A stretch of DNA of 44,247 nucleotides from Bacteroidota bacterium (GTDB lineage Bacteria > Bacteroidota > Bacteroidia > Bacteroidales > Prolixibacteraceae): contig JAUXUF010000118.1 of the NCBI GenBank assembly GCA_030684645.1, positions 1-44,247 of the forward strand, given 5' to 3'. Position numbers and translations under genes: made by a program. Below are positions 26,187-33,971 of the stretch, in pieces (the stretch's first letter is position 1; each line of letters opens with the position of its first letter). The notes beneath the pieces were generated by a model. That model had not been told where the DNA came from. It ran no database searches and worked only from the letters and a program-made list of their open reading frames with translations.

Positions 26187-26238
26187 TTCCGTCCGAAAGA
26201 TGGAAAACTCTTTTATTCATCTGCTACCGCGGACGGTT
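26187..26238 (-). repeat. 52-base REP-like element, copy 1
   Basis: The ends are conserved with 37401-37452: AACCGTCCGCG at one end and ATCTTTCGGACGGAA at the other, separated by exactly 26 non-conserved bases in both copies. The two ends contain CCGTCCG/CGGACGG inverted arms. This copy is in reverse orientation relative to the other. Confidence 0.8.
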
Positions 26239-26258
26239 GTATTGATTTCTTCTTTTTA

Positions 26259-26336
26259 CCCAGGGCGACACTCTCCCGATTCGTTCCTCTCGGAATCGCT
26301 TTGCCCTGGGGTATTGCTAAAATGCCCTTTCAGGGC
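26259..26336. repeat. REP-like double hairpin
   Basis: CCCAGGGC (26259-26266) pairs with GCCCTGGG (26303-26310), enclosing CGATTC/GAATCG (26277-26282, 26293-26298). A second hairpin, GCCC-TTTCA-GGGC, lies at 26324-26336. This style of intergenic repeat is common in Bacteroidota genomes. Confidence 0.65.
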
Positions 26337-26364
26337 GGGTATAAATGCAAATCATTGCCCAAAA

Positions 26365-26398
26365 CTTTCCCCCGTTTGGGGGAACGGGAAGGGGGCTT
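26365..26398. repeat. GC-rich dispersed hairpin repeat, copy 2
   Basis: CTTTCCCCCGTTTGGGGGAA and the following CGGGAAGGGGGCTT match copy 1 at 22229-22260 with few changes. It sits just after the methyltransferase stop codon. Confidence 0.7.
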
Positions 26399-26407
26399 CT
26401 GGAACTC

Positions 26408-27049
26408 CTAACAGCAACTATACTCATCTTTTGTAGCAGATATCGTAAAGCTCGACACTTCAATTTTCCCCTTCTGATAGGGGACACTTTCTTCAAGAAT
26501 ACGAAAATCTTTAAATCCGGTTGCTTTAACAATAGCGATGTATTCCTCTTTAGTAATTGAACCGGCCCAACATTCGGCAACAGCAACAGGATCGTTGGCA
26601 TATTCCTCCGGAACGGATTCGCTTGAATAAATATCGCTGATCACAAATCGTCCGCCGTTTTTTAGCAATCGATAGATTTCGGCCCAAATCTTAGCTTTAT
26701 TGCTAACGTGGTTAAGGGTGCAATTTGAAATAATCAAGTTGGCTACTTCATCCTCCAATTGTATTTGTTCCAAATCAGACTGAATAAACTTCACATTTTC
26801 AACACCCATTTTTATGGCTGTTGAAGTAGCTTTCCGAATCATTTCTTCAGTTACATCGATACCGTAAACAAAACCTTTTGGTCCAACTTCTTCAGCCAGA
26901 CGCAAAACATCTGTTCCTCGTCCGCTTCCCAGATCAATGCAAACTTCCCCGGTTTCTGCTTCACTTTTATCGGCTGCACCTCCACACGACAAACAGCATG
27001 TATCGTTTGCCAAAGCGGAATATCTGCCTGCTATTTCAATTGTGTTCAT
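26408..27049 (-). CDS. ArsM-like SAM-dependent methyltransferase
   Basis: A class I methyltransferase of about 213 residues, with motif I CIDLGSGRGTDVLRLAEEVG and then GIDVTEEMI. Cysteines occur where arsenite methyltransferases have them: NDTCCLSCGG near the N-terminus, SNCTLNH, and AECWAGSITKEEY. A Cys pair ends the protein (EYSCC). The protein is somewhat shorter than typical ArsM. I chose ATG 27049 over 27079 because a TATATTTG box at 27069-27076 predicts transcription starting between the two, and MNTIEIAGRYSAL is the more natural N-terminus. No arsenic genes (arsR, acr3) are adjacent. It is on the same strand as, and upstream of, the peptide/radical SAM/reductase genes. It may be arsenic detoxification or a tailoring enzyme. 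Confidence 0.8.
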   Translation of the reverse strand: MNTIEIAGRYSALANDTCCLSCGGAADKSEAETGEVCIDLGSGRGTDVLRLAEEVGPKGFVYGIDVTEEMIRKATSTAIKMGVENVKFIQSDLEQIQLEDEVANLIISNCTLNHVSNKAKIWAEIYRLLKNGGRFVISDIYSSESVPEEYANDPVAVAECWAGSITKEEYIAIVKATGFKDFRILEESVPYQKGKIEVSSFTISATKDEYSCC

Positions 27050-27068
27050 TGTCTTCAATTTTGAGGTG

Positions 27069-27076
27069 CAAATATA
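27069..27076 (-). promoter_or_regulatory. candidate -7 promoter box of the methyltransferase gene
   Basis: TATATTTG on the minus strand matches TAnnTTTG exactly. The -33 position (27096-27099) is not a good TTTG match and abuts the palindrome at 27098-27121, which may suggest regulated expression. Confidence 0.45.
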
Positions 27077-27097
27077 CACAAATTTTTTATTACATAC

Positions 27098-27121
27098 ATA
27101 TATCTATATCTTTAGATATAT
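27098..27121. promoter_or_regulatory. inverted repeat, candidate operator of the methyltransferase gene
   Basis: ATATATCTA (27098-27106) and TAGATATAT (27113-27121) are exact inverted repeats separated by 6 bases. They sit over the -33 region of the minus-strand promoter, 49 bases upstream of the chosen start. AT-rich arms of this shape are typical of ArsR/SmtB-type binding sites. No regulator gene is present in the window. Confidence 0.5.
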
Positions 27122-27592
27122 TATCTTACCAGTAAATTAACACTTCTTGTTTTCGCTCAAAAACTGGATAAGGTAGGTTGCCAAACAGAATAAACGATAT
27201 AAATTTACACCTGAATGCGATTTCAATATTCAAATCTATCTACTAATTTTCAACTTTTGATACCTGCAAGATAATTATTAATGATTAAAGGTTTACCTTT
27301 AATAGGCTGACTTCTTTAGTTCTAATTCAATACACCAATTTTAACAGAAACTAAACAGAATTGTATTTTTTCAAGTCTGTCAAGACCTTAAAATTCTTTC
27401 TTTGTTAAACGAAAAAACAGGGATTAGAAATTTAAATTGCATTTTTATGCTAAAAATTCAACGAACTAATTACTTTTGAAAATCATCCATATTGCATATT
27501 TTTTTGTTTTTTGACATATCATATTGAAACACATCATTTTAGTATATATTCGCATTTTTAAATTAAAATCAGGACAACTCTAAATTTAACTT
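27122..27592. other. AT-rich intergenic region with one palindrome
   Basis: There is no credible gene here. ATTAAAGGTTTACCTTTAAT (27284-27303) is a 20-base near-perfect palindrome with 9-base arms, about 290 bases upstream of the serine palmitoyltransferase gene. It is a possible operator. The rest is AT-rich divergent promoter sequence. Confidence 0.4.
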
Positions 27593-28795
27593 GTGGGAAT
27601 TCTAAAAGACAAACTTTCAGGCTATGACGCCCCGCAAAAAGCAATGCAGGCTGGCATCTATCCGTATTTCAGGGTAATTGAATCCGATCAGGATACTGAA
27701 GTACTTATTAATGGAAAAAGAGTTTTAATGTTTGGGTCCAATAGCTATCTTGGTCTCACCAACCATCCGAAAGTCAAGGAGGCTGCAAAAGCTGCAATTG
27801 ACAAGTATGGTTCTGGCTGTGCCGGCTCAAGGTTTCTGAACGGAACACTCGACATCCACCTCGAACTGGAAAACAAATGCGCACGGTTGGTGAACAAAGA
27901 GGCAGCTTTATGTTACAGCACCGGGTTTCAGGTAAACCTTGGAGTTGTATCTATACTTGCCGGGCGCCATGATTACCTCTTCCTCGACGAACTCGACCAT
28001 GCTTCAATCATTGAGGGCAGCAGACTTTCATTTTCTAAAGTGCTTAAATATGCCCATAACGATATGGATGCACTTGAAAGCAAATTGAAATTATGCCCAA
28101 AGGATCGTATTAAGCTGATCGTGGCAGATGGCGTTTTTTCAATGGAAGGCGACATTCTGAAACTACCTGAATTAGTAAGGCTTGCTAAAAAGTACAAGGC
28201 CTCAATAATGGTTGACGATGCTCATTCCATCGGAGTTCTCGGAAAAAACGGAGCAGGTACTGCTTCTCATTTTGGTCTGACGGATCAGGTCGATCTCATC
28301 ATGGGTACCTTTTCGAAATCATTAGCTTCTCTCGGAGGTTTTATTGCTGCTGATAAAGAGGTGATCAATTACATAAAGCATAATTCCAGATCGTTAATCT
28401 TCAGCGCCAGCATGACCCCATCGTCAACAGCTGCTGTTCTTGCCTCCATTGAAATCATGGAAAATGAACCCGAACGGATTAAGCATCTTTGGGATATGAC
28501 TGCTTTTGCTCTTGAGGGCTTTCAATCAGCTGGATTTGACACCGGCAAATCCGAAACACCGATTATTCCGCTTTTCATCCGCGACGACATTATGGCACTG
28601 AAACTCACTCAGATCTTACTGGCTGATGGAATTTTTGTAAATCCCGTGGTAGCTCCTGCTGTTCCTAAAGAAGATAGCCTGATCAGATATTCACTGATGG
28701 CCACCCATACCAAAGAACAGGTAGAAATTTCGATTGAAAAAATTTCCAAAGCCGCAAAAAAGCTGGGAATTTTGAAATTACAAACTGTTTACTGA
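27593..28795 (+). CDS. spt: serine palmitoyltransferase (alpha-oxoamine synthase)
   Basis: This 400-residue PLP enzyme condenses serine with an acyl-CoA to 3-ketosphinganine, the first step of sphingolipid synthesis. Visible features are the substrate-site FGSNSYLGLTNHP, DDAHSIGVLG (208-217) and the PLP lysine K242 in GTFSKSLASLGG. The N-terminus (YPYFRVIESDQDTEV) is characteristic of Bacteroidota serine palmitoyltransferases rather than BioF or Kbl. The start is GTG 27593, the only codon giving the conserved GILKDKLSGYD beginning. The stop TGA shares its last A with the ATG of the next gene. Sphingolipids are a hallmark of Bacteroidota membranes. Confidence 0.88.
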   Translation: MGILKDKLSGYDAPQKAMQAGIYPYFRVIESDQDTEVLINGKRVLMFGSNSYLGLTNHPKVKEAAKAAIDKYGSGCAGSRFLNGTLDIHLELENKCARLVNKEAALCYSTGFQVNLGVVSILAGRHDYLFLDELDHASIIEGSRLSFSKVLKYAHNDMDALESKLKLCPKDRIKLIVADGVFSMEGDILKLPELVRLAKKYKASIMVDDAHSIGVLGKNGAGTASHFGLTDQVDLIMGTFSKSLASLGGFIAADKEVINYIKHNSRSLIFSASMTPSSTAAVLASIEIMENEPERIKHLWDMTAFALEGFQSAGFDTGKSETPIIPLFIRDDIMALKLTQILLADGIFVNPVVAPAVPKEDSLIRYSLMATHTKEQVEISIEKISKAAKKLGILKLQTVY

Positions 28796-29604
28796 TGAAG
28801 AAAGTCATTCTCATTACAGGTATTTCATCCGGATTTGGAAAGCAGACCGCAAAGCTGCTTGCTAATGAAGGTCATATTGTTTATGGTACTGTCAGAAAAG
28901 AATCTGCACCAGATGATCGGGTACATCATCTAATAATGGACCTTACGGATAGCGAATCGATAAAAAAGGCAGTTTCAACCGTAATGGAGAATGAGGGCCG
29001 GATTGACGTTCTCATCAACAATGCAGGCATGCACAGTGGCGGCCCCATCGAGACCTCCCCAATTGAAACGATTAAACTTCAAATGGATACCAATTTTCTG
29101 GGATTGGTTCATATGACCAGGGAAGTGTTGCCAATCATGCGGAAACAGGGTGGCGGAACGATTCTAAATTTCAGTTCTATTGGCGGATTAATGGGTTTGC
29201 CGTTCCAGGCATTTTACTCTGCAGGTAAATTTGCCATCGAAGGTTTTAGTGAAGCCTTGAGGATGGAGGTCAAACAGTTTAATATCAAGGTTGTGCTGAT
29301 TAATCCCGGCGATTTTCACACCAGCAATTCGATGAACCGCAGGAATTTTCTGGCGCCAACAAACCTAAATGATCCTTACCGGGAGCAATTTGAAAAGACG
29401 TTGGCCGCCATCGAAAAAGATGAAGCCAACGGTTGGAATCCGGAAATACTTGCCAGAAGAATTGTTAAGATCGTGGAATGTAAAAATCCACGTCAGAGAT
29501 ATATTATTGCATCCTTTGAACAGAAGCTTGCTGTGACAGTAAAGTATATTTTACCTGGTAAATGGTTCAGAATGATCCTTGAGGATCATTATAAAATAGG
29601 ATAA
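28795..29604 (+). CDS. short-chain dehydrogenase/reductase, probable 3-ketosphinganine reductase
   Basis: A 269-residue classical SDR with cofactor motif TGISSGFG (8-15), NNAG (75-78), catalytic Ser in NFSSIGG (125-131) and YSAGK (Tyr141, Lys145). A hydrophobic C-terminal stretch (ILPGKWFRMIL) may contact membranes. The start codon overlaps the stop of spt by one base, indicating translational coupling. This makes reduction of 3-ketosphinganine to sphinganine the likely reaction, though SDR sequences alone do not fix the substrate. Confidence 0.8.
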   Translation: MKKVILITGISSGFGKQTAKLLANEGHIVYGTVRKESAPDDRVHHLIMDLTDSESIKKAVSTVMENEGRIDVLINNAGMHSGGPIETSPIETIKLQMDTNFLGLVHMTREVLPIMRKQGGGTILNFSSIGGLMGLPFQAFYSAGKFAIEGFSEALRMEVKQFNIKVVLINPGDFHTSNSMNRRNFLAPTNLNDPYREQFEKTLAAIEKDEANGWNPEILARRIVKIVECKNPRQRYIIASFEQKLAVTVKYILPGKWFRMILEDHYKIG

Positions 29605-29673
29605 CGAGCTGGTAGCCTAGAACAGGTTTGGCACCGGAGAACTGCTAAACATGAAGGTTTTGTAGAAGTTAAG

Positions 29674-30111
29674 CTATCTGCTGTATGACTTTTCGGCATG
29701 GCATCCAGGAAAACAAGACCCTCCGTTTTCCCTTGGAGTATATCTTATAGGTAATTCCCATTCCCCAAATTTAACCTTGTCTTCAATCAAATGTTCGTTT
29801 GGTGAAGCATGCACATTATGGCACATTATACAACTACGTTCATTCTTTCCTTTTCTGTGAACGTTATGCAAGTTCACATCGCCATTTCTGAAGTTTGTTG
29901 CTGTTGTTGTTTTTTCTAATTCAAACAGATCACTGTCATGGCATTCCCAACAAACAGCAAAAGACTCTTTTTTTGAAGGGACATAATTACCTGCCGGAAA
30001 GGTGCTTTTCAACAAGTAATTATTTGAAGAACCATGAGGTTGATGACAAACTATACAGCCGTCCTCCAAGGCTGGATGAATAACTTTACTGTTGGTGAGT
30101 AGTTTATCCAT
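29674..30111 (-). CDS. multiheme cytochrome c fragment (doubled CXXCH type)
   Basis: The 145 residues have heme motifs CIVCH, CWECH and CIMCH plus a variant CFPGCH (CX3CH) near the end, arranged as doubled-CXXCH repeats (CHQPHGSS, CHNVHASP). Such proteins carry electrons in the periplasm or outer membrane. There is no signal peptide: the ATG is followed by MDKLLTNSKVIHPALEDG, and the upstream frame is closed by a TAA. Heme attachment requires export, so this is probably the 3' part of a larger, broken gene. Confidence 0.72.
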   Translation of the reverse strand: MDKLLTNSKVIHPALEDGCIVCHQPHGSSNNYLLKSTFPAGNYVPSKKESFAVCWECHDSDLFELEKTTTATNFRNGDVNLHNVHRKGKNERSCIMCHNVHASPNEHLIEDKVKFGEWELPIRYTPRENGGSCFPGCHAEKSYSR

Positions 30112-30544
30112 ATTTAGGATTATTTAATATAACGGAGGATAATCAAGCAAGCAAAAAAACGCTGTGAATATTAAAATGGCTTCCCATGTTTAGAACTTAT
30201 TTATTCTGCTTACAAAATTGACTGACATTGAAATTGAAAAACCCAGGTTGAAATATTGTTTTGGGAAAAGTAAATGATACTTGAACAATAATTCGATAAT
30301 TCGCTTCACTTCAAAATGGATCGTTTATGCTAATTTTGGTATACTCTCTTCCCTAAACAAAATTTCATTGAAACGAAAATGCCGATGGAATAATTTTTTA
30401 AAATAACAGTCTGCCTTTTTGATTAAATCCATGAATATTATTCAATTAATTTTAAACTAATTTACTGTAAGCGAGGTTTTTATCCTGATTTCTCAGAATT
30501 ATATTATTTTCCTAAGAGGTTATGATCATATTTTTCAGGATGAA
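30112..30544. other. intergenic region, nothing recognised
   Basis: AT-rich sequence with stops in all frames and no convincing RNA gene or repeat. Confidence 0.4.
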
Positions 30545-30790
30545 GTTCCCTGTTTTTCTTCCCTTTATTCGATGTCATTATTTTTACCCGACTGGCAGTT
30601 TAAGCATTTCATCAACGTGAAAAGAGTTAAGACCGCTGTTTTCTATGACTTTGCCAAAAGCAAAGATCAGGTGCTTCCACAGTTTTTCTCATCAACCGGA
30701 TTTGACCTGACCATGGATTTCAGTTTATTTAAACAAACAGGACGAACCCATTACTTTGGATCCGCCCTGCTTGCTTGTTTCCATTCAGCA
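30545..30790 (+). pseudogene. possible outer-membrane beta-barrel C-terminal remnant
   Basis: An open plus frame contains FLPDWQFKHFINVKRVKTAV and FYDFA, then FSSTGFDLTMDFSLFKQT and FGSALL. This resembles the last strands of Bacteroidota surface barrel proteins (pattern PDW..g..v.vKR.k...FyD.....s.G.el..df.l.). It has no start region, and beyond about 30790 the sequence is antisense to dodecin. The resemblance is weak but spans two blocks in the right order. Confidence 0.35.
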
Positions 30791-30796
30791 TTCATT

Positions 30797-31012
30797 TTAA
30801 TGGTGGCCTTCAAATTTGAACGACACCTTCAGTTTAGTCCGATAGCTTTCGATTTTGCCATCTTTAATGGTCATGTCCATTGCAGCTACTTCTGCAATCC
30901 GCAGTTCGCGCAAGGTTTCGGAAGCTTTGGAAATAGCGTTTTGAGCAGCTTTTTCCCATGATTCGCTGCTTGAACCTACCAATTCAATAATTTTGTAAAC
31001 ACTGTCTGGCAT
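30797..31012 (-). CDS. dodecin (flavin-binding protein)
   Basis: 71 residues with the dodecin pattern: MPDSVYKIIELVGSSSESWE, the central WEKAAQNAI segment, and LRELRIAEVAAMDMTIKDGK. Dodecins form 12-subunit shells that store flavins in the cytoplasm. Length is exactly right. An AAAGGAG Shine-Dalgarno lies 6 bases before the ATG, unusual for Bacteroidota and supporting this start. Confidence 0.92.
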   Translation of the reverse strand: MPDSVYKIIELVGSSSESWEKAAQNAISKASETLRELRIAEVAAMDMTIKDGKIESYRTKLKVSFKFEGHH

Positions 31013-31256
31013 AATGTTCTCCTTTCGTTTTTAGTTTATGCTATTTACCGAAAAACCAGACGAACGGTTTCGTAAAACCGGGTGTTTGACAATAGTTTTC
31101 GAAGTTTACGATTAAGAAAATGAAATCCGGATCACGTTGGGTAAAATTACTCAATAGATTGAGAAAAACAACCAAAACTATTTTTCCCAAACCAAAACCC
31201 TGCGCCCGATTTTTTCTATTTTTATACCCTAAAAATCGCACTTTTTATATTATCAC

Positions 31257-33911
31257 ATGGAACTTCAGAAACTGATCCAAAAACAAAAAGACAAACTTCA
31301 AAATATCCTTGCAAAGCCAGAGCTGGCTTTGGGCGAAATCATGTTCAACAACAACGATTGCCAGGTGCTTTCGCAATCGGCAGTCCGCTTTGAGTTAATT
31401 GCAGATTCCGCGGATTCCAAGTCTCCGAAGGAATGTTCGCTTGATATTGGAGATGAGGATGTAATACCTTCGATAAATGGCGAACGTTCGGGTTGGGAAC
31501 GGGTTTCGTATGCATGCCTGCTCGAAATTGAGAACGAACTGCGGTTCCTCGACCACAAAGAACCGGTAGAGCATAAAAAATACACCCGCGAAGGGATGAT
31601 CAAGCGGGTGATGCAGGAACGCCGTATAAAAGCTGATAAGGCGAAATACCGCATAAAATGGGCCGCGAACATATACGGCGACCATTTTCTGACCAACGAA
31701 AACGGCGTAAAGTACAAAATCTTTTTGCGCGACTTCGAAAATGAAACCGGATACAGCGACAGCATGGATTCGCGCCTCAACAAATTAGGCACCACCAAGC
31801 ACATCATGTTTGCCTTTCATCAATTGAAAGATAACAAGGCGCTTTTTGCCCAATTGGATAAAACCTGCCCGTTTATCGAGGTTTTTTGTGACCCTCGGAA
31901 CAACTACAAAATAAGCTGGTTCTTCCCCCACCCGCTACCAATCGACGAACAATTACTGATTTCCCGATATTTCAAAAAGGCCACATTTATCGAGGACGAA
32001 GAATTGAAAGGCTTTCTGGGCTTTTTTGAAGAATCGGCTGATTTTCCAATGATCCATATCCGTTCCGAAGTGCGCGAAAAAGTGGAATCGGCTTTTGAAC
32101 AGGACATGCTCGAAAAATTACGGCAAAACTGGAAGCCCGACTTTTCCGACATCAATGCCGAATTATACAATTATCAGAAAGAAGGGATTGAATTCGCCTT
32201 GTTCCGTAAAGCGGCCATCATTGCCGATGAAATGGGTTTGGGAAAAACGATTCAGGCCATCGGGACTGCCGTGCTTAAAAAGCAGATATTCGGGTTCAAA
32301 AAAGTATTGGTCGTTTGCCCGGCTTCGCTTAAAGGCCAGTGGAAAAAAGAAATTGAAAAATTCAGCGAAGAAAAGGCCCTCATTGTAGAAGGGTTTCCGG
32401 ATGAACGTGAAAAACAGTACCGCGACACCGAACACTTGTTTTTCATCGTCAACTACGAGACCATCCTGCGCGACCAGCTGGCCATCAACAAAGCGGGGAT
32501 TGACCTGCTCGTTCTGGATGAAGCGCAGCGGGCCAAAAACTATGAAACAAAAACAGCGGCCTCGATCAAACGACTTGATTCCAAGCATGTTTTGATCATA
32601 ACCGGTACGCCTATCGAAAACCGGCTGATCGATATTTTTTCGATTGTCAGCATCATTGATCCCCAATTTTTTGGCCCGCTCTGGGAATTTTCTTACCAGC
32701 ACTGCCTGTTCGACCCCGAACGCCGCGACAAAATAAATGGCTATTACAACCTGCAACAGCTCCACCGAAAGCTTGGGCAAATCCTGATCAGGCGCGAAAA
32801 ACGAAAGGTACTCGATCAGTTGCCCAATGTGCAACAAACCAATATCCCTGTCAACCTTTCGCCCCTGCAAGCCGACTACCATGCTTCGTACTCAAAAGGG
32901 ATAGCCAGCATCATCCGGAAAAAGTTCCTCACCCCGTACGACTTACAAAAATTACAATTATTGCTGGCCAGCATGAGAATGGTGTGCGACTCGACCTACC
33001 TGATCGACGAAGAAACCAACGAATCGCCCAAACTGGAAGAACTAAAATACATCCTGCTCGAAAAATTGGATGTCCCGAATTCCGACCGAAAAATCATCAT
33101 TTTTTCAGAATGGGTGAAAGTCCACAAGCTGATTGGCAAGATGTTGCGAGAGAATAACATCGGGTTTGCCGAACTCAACGGTTCCGTTCCGGTGAAACTG
33201 CGTGGCGAGCTCATCAGGAAATTTGAAACCAACTCCCATTGCAAGATTTTCCTATCTACCGAAGCCGGGGGGTCCGGGCTCAACCTTCAGGTAGCCGATA
33301 CCCTGATCAATTTTGAGCTTCCGTGGAACCCCGCCAAAAAGAACCAGCGCATTGGCCGGATCGACCGTCTGGGGCAAAAAAGCAATAAGCTCACCATTTT
33401 AAATTTCATTACCCGCAATTCGATCGAACAACAAATTGCTTCCGGATTGTTGATCAAGCAAAACCTGTTCGACGGCGTACTCGACAGTTCGAGTACCACC
33501 AACTATGTCGATTTCTCAAGCAAGGGTCGTTCGCAATTCATCCAGCAACTCGAAGAGTTTATTGCTGAATCGGAAAAAATTGCGTTGGAGGATGATCTGG
33601 AAAAGGTAGTCACCTCTGTAAATGCTGCCGAAAATGTAACAGAAAAATTGCCTGAACCGGATGAAATCGACCTTTCAGAAGAAGCAATTGAAAATATTCC
33701 TGAAACTGTAAACGAAACCCAAACATCATCGCAACAAACAGTTGCAGAAGAAAAAGCGCAGGAAATTGAGCAAGTGATGAACAACGGTATGCAATTCCTT
33801 GCCGGTCTGTTCAAAATGTCAACCGGGAAAGACCTCGGTTTAAGCGGTCAATCCGTCGAAATCAATAAGGAAACAGGCGAAATCGTGATGAAATTTAAGC
33901 TGCCTGTTTAG
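31257..33911 (+). CDS. SNF2-family DEAD/DEAH-box helicase
   Basis: An 884-residue Swi2/Snf2-type ATPase. The N-terminal 300 residues are a poorly conserved domain. The helicase core begins at YNYQKEGIEF; motif I is ADEMGLGKTIQA (Lys330), motif II is VLDEAQRAKN, motif III is ITGTPIENR, motif V is STEAGGSGLNLQ and motif VI is QRIGRIDRLGQ. The C-terminal tail (from about residue 760) is acidic and low in complexity. Such proteins remodel protein-DNA or RNA polymerase complexes and also occur in defence islands, but no other defence gene lies nearby. Confidence 0.92.
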   Translation: MELQKLIQKQKDKLQNILAKPELALGEIMFNNNDCQVLSQSAVRFELIADSADSKSPKECSLDIGDEDVIPSINGERSGWERVSYACLLEIENELRFLDHKEPVEHKKYTREGMIKRVMQERRIKADKAKYRIKWAANIYGDHFLTNENGVKYKIFLRDFENETGYSDSMDSRLNKLGTTKHIMFAFHQLKDNKALFAQLDKTCPFIEVFCDPRNNYKISWFFPHPLPIDEQLLISRYFKKATFIEDEELKGFLGFFEESADFPMIHIRSEVREKVESAFEQDMLEKLRQNWKPDFSDINAELYNYQKEGIEFALFRKAAIIADEMGLGKTIQAIGTAVLKKQIFGFKKVLVVCPASLKGQWKKEIEKFSEEKALIVEGFPDEREKQYRDTEHLFFIVNYETILRDQLAINKAGIDLLVLDEAQRAKNYETKTAASIKRLDSKHVLIITGTPIENRLIDIFSIVSIIDPQFFGPLWEFSYQHCLFDPERRDKINGYYNLQQLHRKLGQILIRREKRKVLDQLPNVQQTNIPVNLSPLQADYHASYSKGIASIIRKKFLTPYDLQKLQLLLASMRMVCDSTYLIDEETNESPKLEELKYILLEKLDVPNSDRKIIIFSEWVKVHKLIGKMLRENNIGFAELNGSVPVKLRGELIRKFETNSHCKIFLSTEAGGSGLNLQVADTLINFELPWNPAKKNQRIGRIDRLGQKSNKLTILNFITRNSIEQQIASGLLIKQNLFDGVLDSSSTTNYVDFSSKGRSQFIQQLEEFIAESEKIALEDDLEKVVTSVNAAENVTEKLPEPDEIDLSEEAIENIPETVNETQTSSQQTVAEEKAQEIEQVMNNGMQFLAGLFKMSTGKDLGLSGQSVEINKETGEIVMKFKLPV

Positions 33912-33922
33912 CTCTTCATTTA

Positions 33923-33953
33923 CCCCTGACAGGGTTTGGAACCCTGTCAGGGG
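33923..33953. terminator. perfect hairpin between convergent genes
   Basis: CCCCTGACAGGGTT (33923-33936) and AACCCTGTCAGGGG (33940-33953) form a perfect 14-base stem with a 3-base loop. It lies between the convergent helicase and sugar dehydrogenase genes and can act in both directions. Lack of a T-run leaves open that it is mainly a dispersed repeat. Confidence 0.7.
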
Positions 33954-33971
33954 TGTTGTGAATTATTATTA

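Noticed and set aside
31041-31241. 66-codon minus-strand frame upstream of dodecin
   Set aside because: No start context, no family and divergent-promoter composition; likely chance.
31257-33911. SNF2 helicase as part of a phage-defence island
   Set aside because: No nuclease, methylase or other defence gene lies nearby; single SNF2 proteins are common housekeeping remodellers.
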